A program made the position numbers and the translations under genes. From Acholoe squamosa (lineage: Eukaryota > Annelida > Polychaeta > Phyllodocida > Polynoidae), in contig OX439043.1 in the NCBI GenBank assembly GCA_949317995.1, positions 42,103,560-42,167,559 on the forward strand: DNA of 64,000 bases, given 5' to 3'. Each line of letters opens with the position of its first letter. Positions within the stretch are counted from its first letter, which is position 1. The notes under the pieces are model-generated. The model saw nothing but the letters and a program-made list of their open reading frames with translations, was not told the DNA's origin and ran no database searches. This document shows, piece after piece, positions 1 through 10,002 of the stretch.

Positions 1-883
1 ATGAACCTAAATGAACACAATGTTTTTGTGTTTACCTTTTAGAATAAGGGTGATGTATACTGAATCGAATTGCTTGGTCTTGTAGGGAAACAAAGCAATG
101 TCTGCACGCCCTTGTGTAAATATTAAAGTAATGTATTCAACTTTGTTAGAGAAGGTCTTTGTGGGCTTAGTGTGCCCAACATTGTTGTGTAGATTGGATT
201 GCAGATCTTCCGAGACTCCAGCCAATAGATGGCGGTGCCTGTCATCTCTCGTCAATTCTCTCCTTAGTGACGAGATAACGTTAGAAGTGGCCGGCGTGAT
301 TAGCGTCTCTGTTTGGGAGACTCTGTGACTAATTGAGTCACATTGTCACTAGCTATAGCGCCAACATCTAATGCTAATACCTACTCGGGCTTTATATAGA
401 CCCCTAAGGCAGTATCACCAGAGTGAAATAGGGGGGAAAAAACATTAATCCAGTTACAAAATTGCGCGCCCCTCCCCCGATAGGAGAAAACCGGAAGTAA
501 TAATTATAAAAATAATACCCAACTGATAAAAGCCACTTAAAAAGTAAGAAAGAATGATTGGGGAAAGAACAATTGATTCATAGATTGTAACTGTAATTAC
601 AATTTATATCGTAAATTTGACATTATCCATACAACCTAAATTACGCAAGATCCCATTAGACAGGCACAGTTGACAGTCTTTTGCGTGTATCCCATATTTG
701 AGATCAGAATTGGAGCTTATTTCAATATCCCTGATGACAGCATACTGGCTATACAAGCCCTAGATTGGGTTATCACCCATCACCAGCAAAATTTATGGTA
801 CACTATAATGTGCATAGGATGTTGCTTTCCTTTGTTACAAATGACTGATAGAAGACTGAATGCAAGATGTAAGACTGAAGGCA
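1..883. other. No gene recognised
   Basis: AT-rich sequence with short open frames only. I see no conserved protein, RNA gene or clear repeat boundary. It leads directly into the 63-bp minisatellite. Confidence 0.6.
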
Positions 884-1945
884 TGATGTAGAGCCTGACC
901 GTACCATCATTAGTCTTACCATAACAGAGACAGCAGATTGGTCCCATTGTGTAAAACCTGACCATACCATCATTAGTCTTACCATAACAGAGACAGCAGA
1001 TTGGTTTCATGATGTAAAACCTGACCGTACCATCATTAGTCTCACCATAACAGAGACAGCAGATTGGTTTCATGATGTAAAACCTGACCGTACCATCATT
1101 AGTCTCACTATAACAGAGACAGCAGATTGGTTTCATGATGTAAAACCTGACCGTACCATCATTAGTCTCACTATAACAGAGATCAGCAGATTGGTTTCAT
1201 GATGTAAAACCTGACCATACCATCATTAGTCTCACTATAACAGAGATCAGCAGATTGGTTTCATGATGTAAAACCTGACCGTACCATCATTAGTCTCACT
1301 ATAACAGAGATCAGCAGATTGGTTTCATGATGTAAAACCTGACCGTACCATCATTAGTCTCACTATAACAGAGATCAGCAGATTGGTTTCATGATGTAAA
1401 ACCTGACCGTACCATCATTAGTCTCACTATAACAGAGATCAGCAGATTGGTTTCATGATGTAAAACCTGACATACCATCATTAGTCTCACCATAACAGAG
1501 ATCAGCAGATTGGTCCCATTGTGTAAAACCTGAACGTACCATCATTAGTCTTACCATAACAGAGACAGCAGATTGGTTTTATGATGTAAAACCTGACCGT
1601 ACCATCATTAGTCTCACTATAACAGAGACAGCAGATTGGTTTCATGATGTAAAACCTGACCATACCATCATTAGTCTCACTATAACAGAGATCAGCAGAT
1701 TGGTCCCATTGTGTAAAACCTGACATACCATCATTAGTCTCACCATAACAGAGACAGCAGATTGGTCCAATTGTGTAGAACCTGAATGTACCATCATTAG
1801 TCTCACCATAACAGAGACAGCAGATTGGTCCCATTGTGTAGAACCTGATTGTACCAACATTAGCCTCACCAGAACAGAGACAGCAGATTTGTTTCATTAT
1901 GTACAACCTGATTGCACCAACAAAAGCCTCACCAACAGACACATG
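884..1945. repeat. 63-bp minisatellite, about 17 copies
   Basis: A unit of 63-64 bp built around ACCATCATTAGTCTCAC, ATAACAGAGA and CAGCAGATTGG repeats head to tail. Successive TACCAT words lie at 902, 965 and 1028, which gives the 63-bp period. Middle copies carry an extra T (GATCAGCAG), making 64 bp, while outer copies have GACAGCAG, so the array has sub-families. Because 63 is a multiple of three, the minus strand stays open and reads as a 21-residue repeat containing CCLCY. I regard that as a by-product of the period rather than a gene. Confidence 0.93.
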
Positions 1946-2692
1946 AGATCGGTTCTATCTCTGTAAAAAGCTTGTTTGCTGGCAGCTTCAAAACACCCAC
2001 CTATTTTACATCCATAGTTTAGATTTTCGTCAAACCATTAGTGATAACGATATGAGGCAATTTTTTTTTATTCCACTGAGTTTAATTGCCCGTCAGTGAA
2101 TGATGCTGGCTGATGAACAAGGTTCATTACCACAGAAAGACTTGGTGCCTGACTTGAGAGCGGAACTCCTGGAGCTGCTCTTTCCTTCGTTATGGCAATG
2201 CCAGCTATTCAGCCCCCATGGGGAACGCATAGGTGGTAGGATATTGTACTTCAGATAGTGTTTATGGCTTGAAGGATTCTGGTCACTTGGTAACAGATAT
2301 TTTTACCCTTTGTGGCCTACCAGCTGCCCCACCTTCCTTTCCACTCTCCGCAAGGACCCCATCGCAAAGGAAAGCCAGGAGGGTGAAAAAAAGGGATATT
2401 CAGGGAATTTGAACATAACGCAGGGGGGAGGGGTACGTGCAGGAAAAAGCCATGGAAAATATTTTGATACCTAATGCGAAAAAGCCATTGTAAGGTCATC
2501 AAATGATCATTGTTCAAAAGCATGATTAGAACAATTATCATCATCTATATTACGGTACTGCAACTGTCTAGATGCACAGGCCAAAATCCAATTTTACACA
2601 AGGAAAATACAGCAAATCTAAAATCAAAATGTTGGAGGGGACCCTGCTATCATTTGTGCCAGCCCCTCTCTGCCAACTCTGTCAGTTTTTCA
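1946..2692. other. No gene recognised
   Basis: Unique-looking sequence without a supported feature. Several short open frames exist on both strands but none resembles a known protein. Confidence 0.55.
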
Positions 2693-4203
2693 CCCGGACC
2701 AGAAGGCAGTATCTACTTCTCCTACTGAGAATATACTGATCAACAACTGCATTTTGCAGTAGGTACTGCTGAAATACTTCCAAAACAGCTGACTCTACAC
2801 TGCATTTTCAGTATAGATTCAGTAATGTACTGACTATCAACTGAGTATGCACTGCATTTTCAGGCTGGAATCAGTAGTCTACTGACTCTCAACTGAATCT
2901 TAATAGATACCAAAGATATCACACTCTGTGCAGCAGCATAGATGCAGTAGTCTACTGACTATCTACTGGTATCACTGTCCATTCATGAATTATTTATTGG
3001 GCTACTGACCTGATACTTCTGAGACAGTCCATAGTGTGAATGTCAGTATGGTTGTGAACAGTAATCAAAAGATTCAGTAATGAAATTCTGAAACTAGCCA
3101 GTGTTTGTTAAGAAAAGCATAATTAACCCTTTACATTTGATTATGTGAGTGAGTAATAGATGTTTAACGTCATTTCGACAGCTAAGTGATTATGTTATTG
3201 AGTGCCAGTAATGGATACACATGGATGTTGGGGTGTGTGAAAATGAGGAATTAGTCACTGACTTTATGTAGGGCATAAATGTATTGAATCATAAAGTATT
3301 ATTTTGGTCACCATCATGACACTTTTTTTACAAAGTGTACATGTATCATTGATAATTACAAAGCTGCTGTCTTATCACCTTAACATCAGTCAAATGCAAG
3401 GAATTCTACTATAGCCGTACTTTATCAGACATGCTTACTCTTACCCTCTTGCTATGAAAGAAGTTACCCAGTACTACCGAATCAATACCACCCCCCCCCT
3501 CCTATATGAGTTGCATGCACTACTAGGGAGTAATGACAGTTCCACATAGCTGATGGGGTGGTGGCTCAGGGGGCTAATGCGTTGGTACAGTAATCAGAAG
3601 ATCCCAAGTTCAAATCCAGCAAGGACCACCTAGAAAGGCATTGGTAGTGCCAGTACTGAAGCAGCGGCTGCTCCTTTTATGATTCTACCTACACCCAGCA
3701 GTAGTTTCCAGTATGATCTACTACTCACCTACTGCTATAGCAGCAGTCATGCAGTAGTGCTGATTCAGAGATGCCACTTTTCCTGATTTACCAGGAATTC
3801 CTGATTTTGATTCTAAGATTTCTGTATTGAATTATGTTAAATTCCTCGGAAAATGTGTCACAAGTCCAGTTTTCCTGGTATTTGTTGGCCAGTGAGTGGC
3901 ATCTCTGCTGATTGAACACTGCATGGTCATGCAGCATTAAATAAGTAGATACGGTTTAAATGGTGCCATCTCATTTACATAATCGGGACAACTGATTCAA
4001 TACTGCTTGTATGCCGCTAATACATGTACTACTGTTCTGCTACTGAACCACCGCTGCCATGTTCTGTGTGCTGAGCAGTAGAATGCCAGTAGATGCTGAT
4101 ATGGTACTGTTTCTAATGCTACTTTCACACTGAATGACTACTGTCACACCACACTGTTTTTCTACTGTTTAAATACTGATTTTCTACTGCATTTTGGTCC
4201 GGG
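2693..4203. mobile_element. TIR element rich in CAGTA/TACTG words, copy 1
   Basis: The ends are inverted repeats: CCCGGACCAGAAGGCAGTA on the left and, reading inward from the right, CCCGGACCAAAATGCAGTA. The interior is packed with short diverged words such as CAGTAG, CTACTG and ACTGCATTTT on both strands. There is no transposase frame, so this is non-autonomous. A tRNA-like segment sits inside. A diverged relative at 37,697-38,763 starts with the same terminal sequence and also carries a tRNA-like segment inside. I could not read a clean target duplication, so the superfamily is left open. Confidence 0.6.
3555..3630 (+). repeat. tRNA-like SINE head with A and B boxes
   Basis: The segment GTGGCTCAGGGGGCTAATGC resembles a pol III A box in a tRNA D-arm. 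AGTTCAAATCC at 3,607-3,617 resembles a B box, and the spacing is about right for a tRNA. No clean cloverleaf can be drawn, so this is a SINE head or tRNA-derived relic rather than a working tRNA gene. It lies inside the CAGTA-rich TIR element. Confidence 0.55.
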
Positions 4204-6281
4204 CCACCACCTACTGCCTTGCCTGTCAATTATCCCTGATACTTAGAGGGATTGGCAAACCCTGCTCTATAGACCTGTCAGTATGGGGAATTCAACACCC
4301 TGAGATGCACACCTGCTGTCTTCAGTCACTCCTAGCTTTAGTCACTGTCGCACAGCTACATGAGGGTACATTCTCTTACCATTCTCAATCTTATGGGTAG
4401 GAGCCACACCCCGGAGCCACACACTCCCATGTCTAATGCTTCTGGGTCAAGCAAACCAAATACCATAAATCCTTGTGTATAAGGCGCCTCTCACCTACAA
4501 GACGCACCCTCTATTCATGGCTAACACATCAGGCACACCTGGAGTAAAATTGTGGGCAGCACTTATCTAAAGTATGAGAAGCTCAGCTATAAGGTGCACC
4601 CTGAATTGAGGACCATCCTCTAAAGCACAGCTGCATTCTTGTACTGGGCCAGACTGCATTTTATTTGGGTAGAGCCTATGAAACCACTGCAAAGTTATGG
4701 TTTCAGGTTTGGAGGTATTGGTATTTTATAATAAGGTACCAGCATTATTGATGGATTAATTAAGTCCATATTCCATCTGTTACATATTTCATATAATAAA
4801 TTATTTTATATACAAGTATCGATAATACCTTCTTGTTGTAACATGTATTTGTCCTTATTGCGGACTGTTTACCATCTGTGTGGTTATAATTAATTCATAT
4901 ATATTATAATATCACATATTAATAATAATCACCATAACTGTTACATAATAATACCGATAGCGGTCATGGATAGCTGGTAGTGGCGGATAGTAGGGTGACA
5001 ACATTAACCAAGGAGTGGCTGCTTCAAACCACCATCCTACTCCTAGCATCTTCTACCCTTAAGGCTCAGCCTCCCAAAGGGTCGAAGTGGCCTTTTTGAA
5101 GGGCATAGGCATTTGCTGATTAACATGGCACCTGGAAAGGCCTTTGCGGAGTGGAAACCGAGTTAGCAGCCCCTCCTGTGTGTCCCTGTTAGACAGGGTG
5201 GTTAGCACGCACTGGGTAAGAGCCACCCCAGAGACCACAGCCTCTCCTAAACAGGCCCTGTCTTTCGCTCAGTTATTGCACTGCCCAGCTATCAAACAAT
5301 CAGACAAGCACGGTCAAACCAACTCTGCCAACAACCATTTTGATGGGATGTAAGAGTAAGCTGAAATAGCCTCCATCCTCATCTACAGAACTGCCCATCA
5401 GAACTTGGTAATTCATCAGCAATCCTATCCAATCACCCATTCGAAAGCCCTCGTACCTTTCACTCCAGCATTCCTTTTAGCCTCTGCCCTTGGGGAATCA
5501 ATGTTGTAATAACCTTGCAGATGTTGCTAGTAACCATTAAAGTTCCTTTTAATCAGCACAATGTTTACAGTAACCTTTTAGTAGTGCTAATGGAATTTAA
5601 TGACAGTCCTCTATCACTCCCCTCCATGAGGCACGACAAACAATGAAAGGATTCTCCTCGGTAGTTGTTAGTCAATGTGGGTGGTGGCACATATTAGGTT
5701 CGATTTTATGATGCACATTACTGCTGTATTTACTCTCTTTATCTAAACACCATGAAGTAAGTCTCCACTTAGTCCATAAGGGCAGGGGACAGTCTTCTGT
5801 CTAATATTGCCCTTGGGTGTTTAATGAGGAACCACGCCCCTGCCCCTTGATTGTGGTTCAACATTAACCTGAAAGGTTAGAAATGCTGGGGTAGCAGAGC
5901 AGGAAGGAGATTCCATTTCCGATTGGCTGGCTGGCCGTGGCAGATTTGGCTTGTCTGGCTATGGGCGGTCACACCCAGGGTTGAGGAGGTGTGACTGGAA
6001 TGAGCTTGTGTGAACTGCTCATTGGCTTCAGATGTCCAAACTACAGAGATGTAAGTTTTCAGAATTTTGTCTGATTTCAGAAATTTCTAAATTTAAAATG
6101 ACTAGATTTTCCTGAATTTCCTTCCTTTGATAATAGTTTTTTTTAGTATTTTCCTATGAATTTAGAACTTCTTTGTGTATCTTCAGAATTTCTTATTCAC
6201 ATTGACTTACATCCCTGCAAGTAGAGGAGATCCACGAGGACCAATAAACTATTTTCGCGGACATTCATTTGAATTTCACTA
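4204..6281. other. Intergenic DNA with an old MITE-like fragment
   Basis: No gene is recognised. Around 4,470-4,640 there is a degenerate segment with GTATAAGGCGC and TATAAGGTGCACCCTGA words. It resembles sequence at 36,810-36,900 and the GTATAAG-type MITEs elsewhere in this window. An AT-rich stretch lies at about 4,780-4,960. The rest shows nothing I can support. Confidence 0.5.
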
Positions 6282-6459
6282 CAGGGGCGGATCCAGAAGG
6301 GGTGGTCTAGGGGGGGGCACAGCCAAGAAAATTTGGTCATGGGGGGGCACAAACGGGTTTTCGGGCCACGTTTCCTATAGTTAAGAGTCATAGCCTGGCC
6401 CAATTTCAGGGGGTCTAGGGGGGCACGTGCCCCCTAGGCCCCCCCTGGACCCGCCCCTG
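6282..6459. mobile_element. hAT-like MITE, 178 bp, 5-bp target duplication
   Basis: The element begins CAGGGGCGGATCCAG and ends CTGGACCCGCCCCTG, which are inverted repeats. The 5-bp word CACTA lies at 6,277-6,281 and again at 6,460-6,464. The interior is G-run and C-run rich and non-coding. Two relatives lie at 38,055-38,217 and 57,814-58,157, both also with 5-bp duplications. CAG-starting ends with 5-bp duplications fit the subset of hAT transposons that make 5-bp rather than 8-bp target duplications; that assignment is inference. Confidence 0.8.
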
Positions 6460-6553
6460 CACTACAATTAGACACGGCATTTGATTTAGTATCTAATCAG
6501 CAGTACTGAATATCTGCTGTCACAACAGAGCTAGTGTAGGGGCCGGTATCGTC

Positions 6554-6565
6554 GTATATATATTA
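6554..6565 (+). promoter_or_regulatory. TATA-like run in the 5' LTR
   Basis: GTATATATATTA lies only about 20 bp into the LTR. If it is the core promoter, U3 is minimal and most of the LTR is R and U5. The same run is present in the 3' LTR at about 19,004-19,015. Function is inferred from position only. Confidence 0.45.
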
Positions 6566-6767
6566 GTGCCGTTCATCCGAGAGACGTGTTCGTGTGGTGC
6601 CTGTTCTTTCTATGCCAGCTAGGTGTCGCTTTGTGATACCCCGTTGGTACAAGAGGGGGCGGCACCATGCCTCGCGTCCAGCTCCTACTAAGGAGCCGGA
6701 CGAGCGGCAGAAGGTGACTGGATCTAGTCCAGTCCAGACGCGCAGCCTAACCTGTAGACTAGAGTGG

Positions 6768-6773
6768 AATAAA
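6768..6773 (+). terminator. AATAAA polyadenylation signal in the LTR
   Basis: A canonical AATAAA lies 234 bp into the LTR; the copy that would act in transcript ending is at 19,218-19,223 in the 3' LTR. Together with the TATA-like run it suggests an R region in the middle of the LTR. Confidence 0.55.
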
Positions 6774-6900
6774 GTCCTACCCGAGAGGTAGGGGTTTCTG
6801 GGGCTTTGCCCAACCCGAACTACTCGTGTTGTGTTGGTATTTCTAGTGGTAAGCGAGCCAAAGAGCCACCCAACATATAAGTCAAGACGAACCATTACAC

Positions 6901-6918
6901 TGGTGCCATGACCAGTCG
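6901..6918 (+). promoter_or_regulatory. Primer binding site for reverse transcription
   Basis: TGGTGCCATGACCAGTCG begins one base after the LTR end. The TGG start fits pairing with the CCA end of a tRNA, as expected for an LTR element. I do not recognise which tRNA it matches. Confidence 0.65.
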
Positions 6919-6942
6919 GTTCGGGGGTGGTGCGCGGCCACA

Positions 6943-9900
6943 TTGGCCGAAAGCCTCGGGAAACCCGAAGCGGATCCCCCCAGCCCTGGGCTAGAGGGAT
7001 TCGAAGAGGATGATTTTACATCCCAGCACCTGTTGTTAGACTGGAAACCCAGTCAACAACAAATGTATAATCCGGCGGGTGTCCGAACTGTTTTCTCGAC
7101 ACCTGGTCTGATGGACGGTGCCACAGGTGAGGGTATCGTAAACTTGTATCCGGGTACACCCCGAATGGGAGTACCGGATACGGGATTGTTCAAGGGAATA
7201 GTAAAACCCCCAACTCTAGACCTGAGTGATTGGTCCCAAGCTATAACTAGTAGACGCCAGCTGTGTCCTATTGTACCAGCAGGCTCGGCTAGCAACTTGG
7301 GTACGCCAGTGGCACAAAGCCCTGGAAAACGTACTGCGACCCTCCCAATAGCAGTACCGGATGGTGCAAACGAAGTACCCCCATTAATGACATCGTCGGA
7401 CCATGAGAGCGATGATGTCAAAGCCATAAGGGACGCAATAGTCCCAAGCATAAATGCGAAGAATAAGCCTAGGGGTGCCGAACCGAAAAGCTCGGAAAGG
7501 CATCACTTAGGCCGATCGCTAGATGAAGGCTTGTCTGACTCCATGTTTAATCCTGGAGGCAGTCGCAGGTCTATATACGGACGTCGGATGGGCCCTGGGT
7601 ATAAAAATACCCCGGCCTATTTGAAAGCCAAAGAACAGGTAGAGTTACAAGCTAAGCGGCAACATGAACAATTCATGGCGGCCCAATTAAAAATAGAAGA
7701 GGAAACTAAGTCTCGGATCGGAAAATTACGTTCCGAGGAGCAGGAGGCGATTCTAAAAGAATCTGACCTAAAGTATCGTCTAACTTCGGCAACCCATCGT
7801 TTGGAAAGGAAGGAGAGAGACGAACTCGAGAAAGAGAAAAGATTGGCTGAGTTGGAACTCGAAGAAGCCAATAGACTTAGAGCAATCGAAAAGGCTAGAG
7901 CCGAAGAAGTTGCTAAGGCCCGGGATGTAAACAGATTACAATCCGAGTTGCATGCTATGGAGGAGAAGCTGAAGAAACTTCAACTCCGAAAGGCGGAGAC
8001 CGAGGCCAAATTGGTCTCGGAACAAGCCGAGATAAGGAAGGAGACCAACGAGTATCAAAGGTCTCAGAAAGAAAAAGGTGAAAAGTACCGCTTACTAAAG
8101 GATACTTTTAAGCGGGAGGCTTTAGCCGCTCAAGAAGAACGAAACCGAGCTGTGGCGGAAAATGAAAAGATTCGATCCGAAATCTTAGCAGAAAACGCAC
8201 AGCTGAGGGAGGAACAGCGAAACCTGACCACAGATCTAGCTACCCTCACAATAAATAAGTCTGCCATGGAGAGTTATTTACAAGAGCAGGAGCAAGCGAA
8301 TGCCCCTCCGGTGAGTAAGGACACAAACCCGAACTCGACTTTCGTTAAACAGGGCGACCCTGTCTCCTGTTCTACGCCGAAGCATCCGCCGTATAATCCA
8401 TTTGTCAATGATAATGCGACGCGGAATGTAGATCAAGGGGGAGTTTATATTAGAACCCAAGATAAACATGGCCGAACTAGTAGAGTCCGGATAAGTGAAG
8501 TGCCCATAGTCCACAATTTGGACCCGGACTATGTACCACGGGAAGCCTCTGACAGCAGTGCAGAGACTAGCAGATTCCACATACATGTGGATCCGAGTGA
8601 CAATGTGGGGTTGGGAGCCGGTAATGACAGCAACCAACCCAATCCATCAAACGATGGCAGTCATCCGACAGGTAACCAGCCTTCTAGCGGCGGTTATCAA
8701 AGCACACAAGGAGGGGGCAGTACCCCGGGTCCCACAGGCTACAGTAGTACCTCGGGTCCTGGCCCTAACCAGGGTGGCGCGGGTTATACGAACCACAGTG
8801 TCCCACAGTGGACGTATACTCAGCCACCACCACCACCTCCACCGGGCAATACGAGCTTCGGTGGTATAGGGAGCAACCGAACCTTGAATGAAACAAAGGC
8901 GGTTGAATGGAGCAAACAGCAATGCACTAGATTGATGTATGCTCATAATTCTGCCCGAAGGGTAGCCGTTATTCCAAAAGAATATGACGGTACTCGACCA
9001 TGGAAAGAGTGGTTTGAAGACTTCATCGACGTGATGAATTGTAATGGGTGGACCCCATACGAGGCCAAGCCACATCTGGTAAGATGTCTGAAGGGCGGCC
9101 CGGGTCGCATGGCTGTAGAGCAATGGCGAACCTGGTACGGTCTCGTTGGAAGTTTTGAGCAGTTGGTAGAATCTGCTAGTGGACTGTTATGCAACATGGT
9201 CAAGGAGGACCCGATGGTCCGTTTCAAGAAACGTACGCAGAAGCCCAACGAAGCTTTTCGAGCATACGGTATGGAGCTCCATGCCCTGCTAAGCAAAGCC
9301 AGACCCGGTACTGAAAACCAGGACTGGTATATGGACGATCTGATTACCCAATTCGTCAAGGGTCTGAGAGACCAAGATGAGCAGGTTGCTGCCAGGGATG
9401 CCTGGAAAGAAGGCGTAACACTTCACGACATATTTAATGGTATAGATATGGCCGTGAAGAAGCGAACAATGTTAGCTGGTGACATACCGAATGCCAGCCG
9501 CTCGGCTCCCCTGGTATCAGTAGTCCAGCTGTCTGAGGCGCAAGGCCCCTCAGATGATTTTGAATTGATTGAAATCGAACAGGAGGACGGAACCTTCTGT
9601 TCGGTCCAATTAAGGAAGAATACTTCGGGCAGGAAGTATATTCCTAGGAAATCTTTCAATAAGCCAAGGGACTCAAGACCACCACCCGAGGTCAAGAGTG
9701 ACCCGAAGGCTAGTGAGAAGGCATCCAAACCTTTAGTAAGCGCCGATAAATCGAAGGGTCAGTCCCCGGACATGACCAAACTTATGGAGGACATGTGTAA
9801 GAAAATTACAGATGCCATCCAAGCCAGTCGGCAGAGACCCCGAGTGGATCGCCGAACTGTAAAGTGTTTTAGATGCCAACGCATGGGACACTATTCGTCC

Positions 9901-10002
9901 GAATGTACCGCTGCTAAACCGGTAATGGCTGCCTTCTATGAACCCGAAGACAACGGCGAAGGAAGGGAGAACACTACGGATTCCACTGATGTGGAAAACT
10001 AG
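6943..10002 (+). CDS. Gag polyprotein of the Ty3/Gypsy element
   Basis: The open frame is about 1,019 residues, long for a Ty3/Gypsy gag. Seen in order: an acidic, Pro-rich N-terminal part; a long charged helical region at about residues 230-450, rich in E, K, R, A and L and typical of a coiled coil; a Gly/Pro/Ser/Gln-rich linker at about 560-640 ending in a proline run; a capsid-like helical region at about 645-850 (with YDGTRPWKEWFEDF and WRTWYG); a basic linker; and a CCHC zinc knuckle at 975-988 (C-x2-C-x4-H-x4-C). Gag packages the element RNA in cytoplasmic particles and the knuckle binds that RNA. The start is uncertain: the frame is open before 6,943 and the first in-frame ATG is about 40 codons further in. 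The coiled coil ahead of the capsid is unusual and could drive assembly. Confidence 0.93.
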   Translation: MAESLGKPEADPPSPGLEGFEEDDFTSQHLLLDWKPSQQQMYNPAGVRTVFSTPGLMDGATGEGIVNLYPGTPRMGVPDTGLFKGIVKPPTLDLSDWSQAITSRRQLCPIVPAGSASNLGTPVAQSPGKRTATLPIAVPDGANEVPPLMTSSDHESDDVKAIRDAIVPSINAKNKPRGAEPKSSERHHLGRSLDEGLSDSMFNPGGSRRSIYGRRMGPGYKNTPAYLKAKEQVELQAKRQHEQFMAAQLKIEEETKSRIGKLRSEEQEAILKESDLKYRLTSATHRLERKERDELEKEKRLAELELEEANRLRAIEKARAEEVAKARDVNRLQSELHAMEEKLKKLQLRKAETEAKLVSEQAEIRKETNEYQRSQKEKGEKYRLLKDTFKREALAAQEERNRAVAENEKIRSEILAENAQLREEQRNLTTDLATLTINKSAMESYLQEQEQANAPPVSKDTNPNSTFVKQGDPVSCSTPKHPPYNPFVNDNATRNVDQGGVYIRTQDKHGRTSRVRISEVPIVHNLDPDYVPREASDSSAETSRFHIHVDPSDNVGLGAGNDSNQPNPSNDGSHPTGNQPSSGGYQSTQGGGSTPGPTGYSSTSGPGPNQGGAGYTNHSVPQWTYTQPPPPPPPGNTSFGGIGSNRTLNETKAVEWSKQQCTRLMYAHNSARRVAVIPKEYDGTRPWKEWFEDFIDVMNCNGWTPYEAKPHLVRCLKGGPGRMAVEQWRTWYGLVGSFEQLVESASGLLCNMVKEDPMVRFKKRTQKPNEAFRAYGMELHALLSKARPGTENQDWYMDDLITQFVKGLRDQDEQVAARDAWKEGVTLHDIFNGIDMAVKKRTMLAGDIPNASRSAPLVSVVQLSEAQGPSDDFELIEIEQEDGTFCSVQLRKNTSGRKYIPRKSFNKPRDSRPPPEVKSDPKASEKASKPLVSADKSKGQSPDMTKLMEDMCKKITDAIQASRQRPRVDRRTVKCFRCQRMGHYSSECTAAKPVMAAFYEPEDNGEGRENTTDSTDVEN
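9993..9999 (+). promoter_or_regulatory. Possible -1 frameshift site at the gag-pol junction
   Basis: GGAAAAC is phased as G GAA AAC immediately before the gag stop, and pol continues in the -1 frame. Programmed -1 shifting at gag ends is a known expression strategy in many Ty3/Gypsy elements. Whether this heptamer is used is inference; I did not identify a clear downstream pseudoknot. Confidence 0.45.

Larger units (their letters stand above)
6535..6899 (+). repeat. 5' LTR of the Ty3/Gypsy element
   Basis: This 365-bp direct repeat starts TGTAGGGGCC and ends ACCATTACA. It matches 18,985-19,349 with one difference. It contains a TATA-like run close to its start and an AATAAA signal in its middle, so U3 appears very short. 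Minus-strand open frames within it are incidental. Confidence 0.97.

Noticed and set aside
780-1942. Minus-strand Cys-rich repeat proteins over the 63-bp array
   Set aside because: The open frames result from a repeat period divisible by three. There is no start context, splice signal or recognised family, and 64-bp units in the middle break the frame.
3555-3630. Functional tRNA gene
   Set aside because: A- and B-box-like words are present but no complete cloverleaf with acceptor pairing can be drawn, and it lies inside a repeat.
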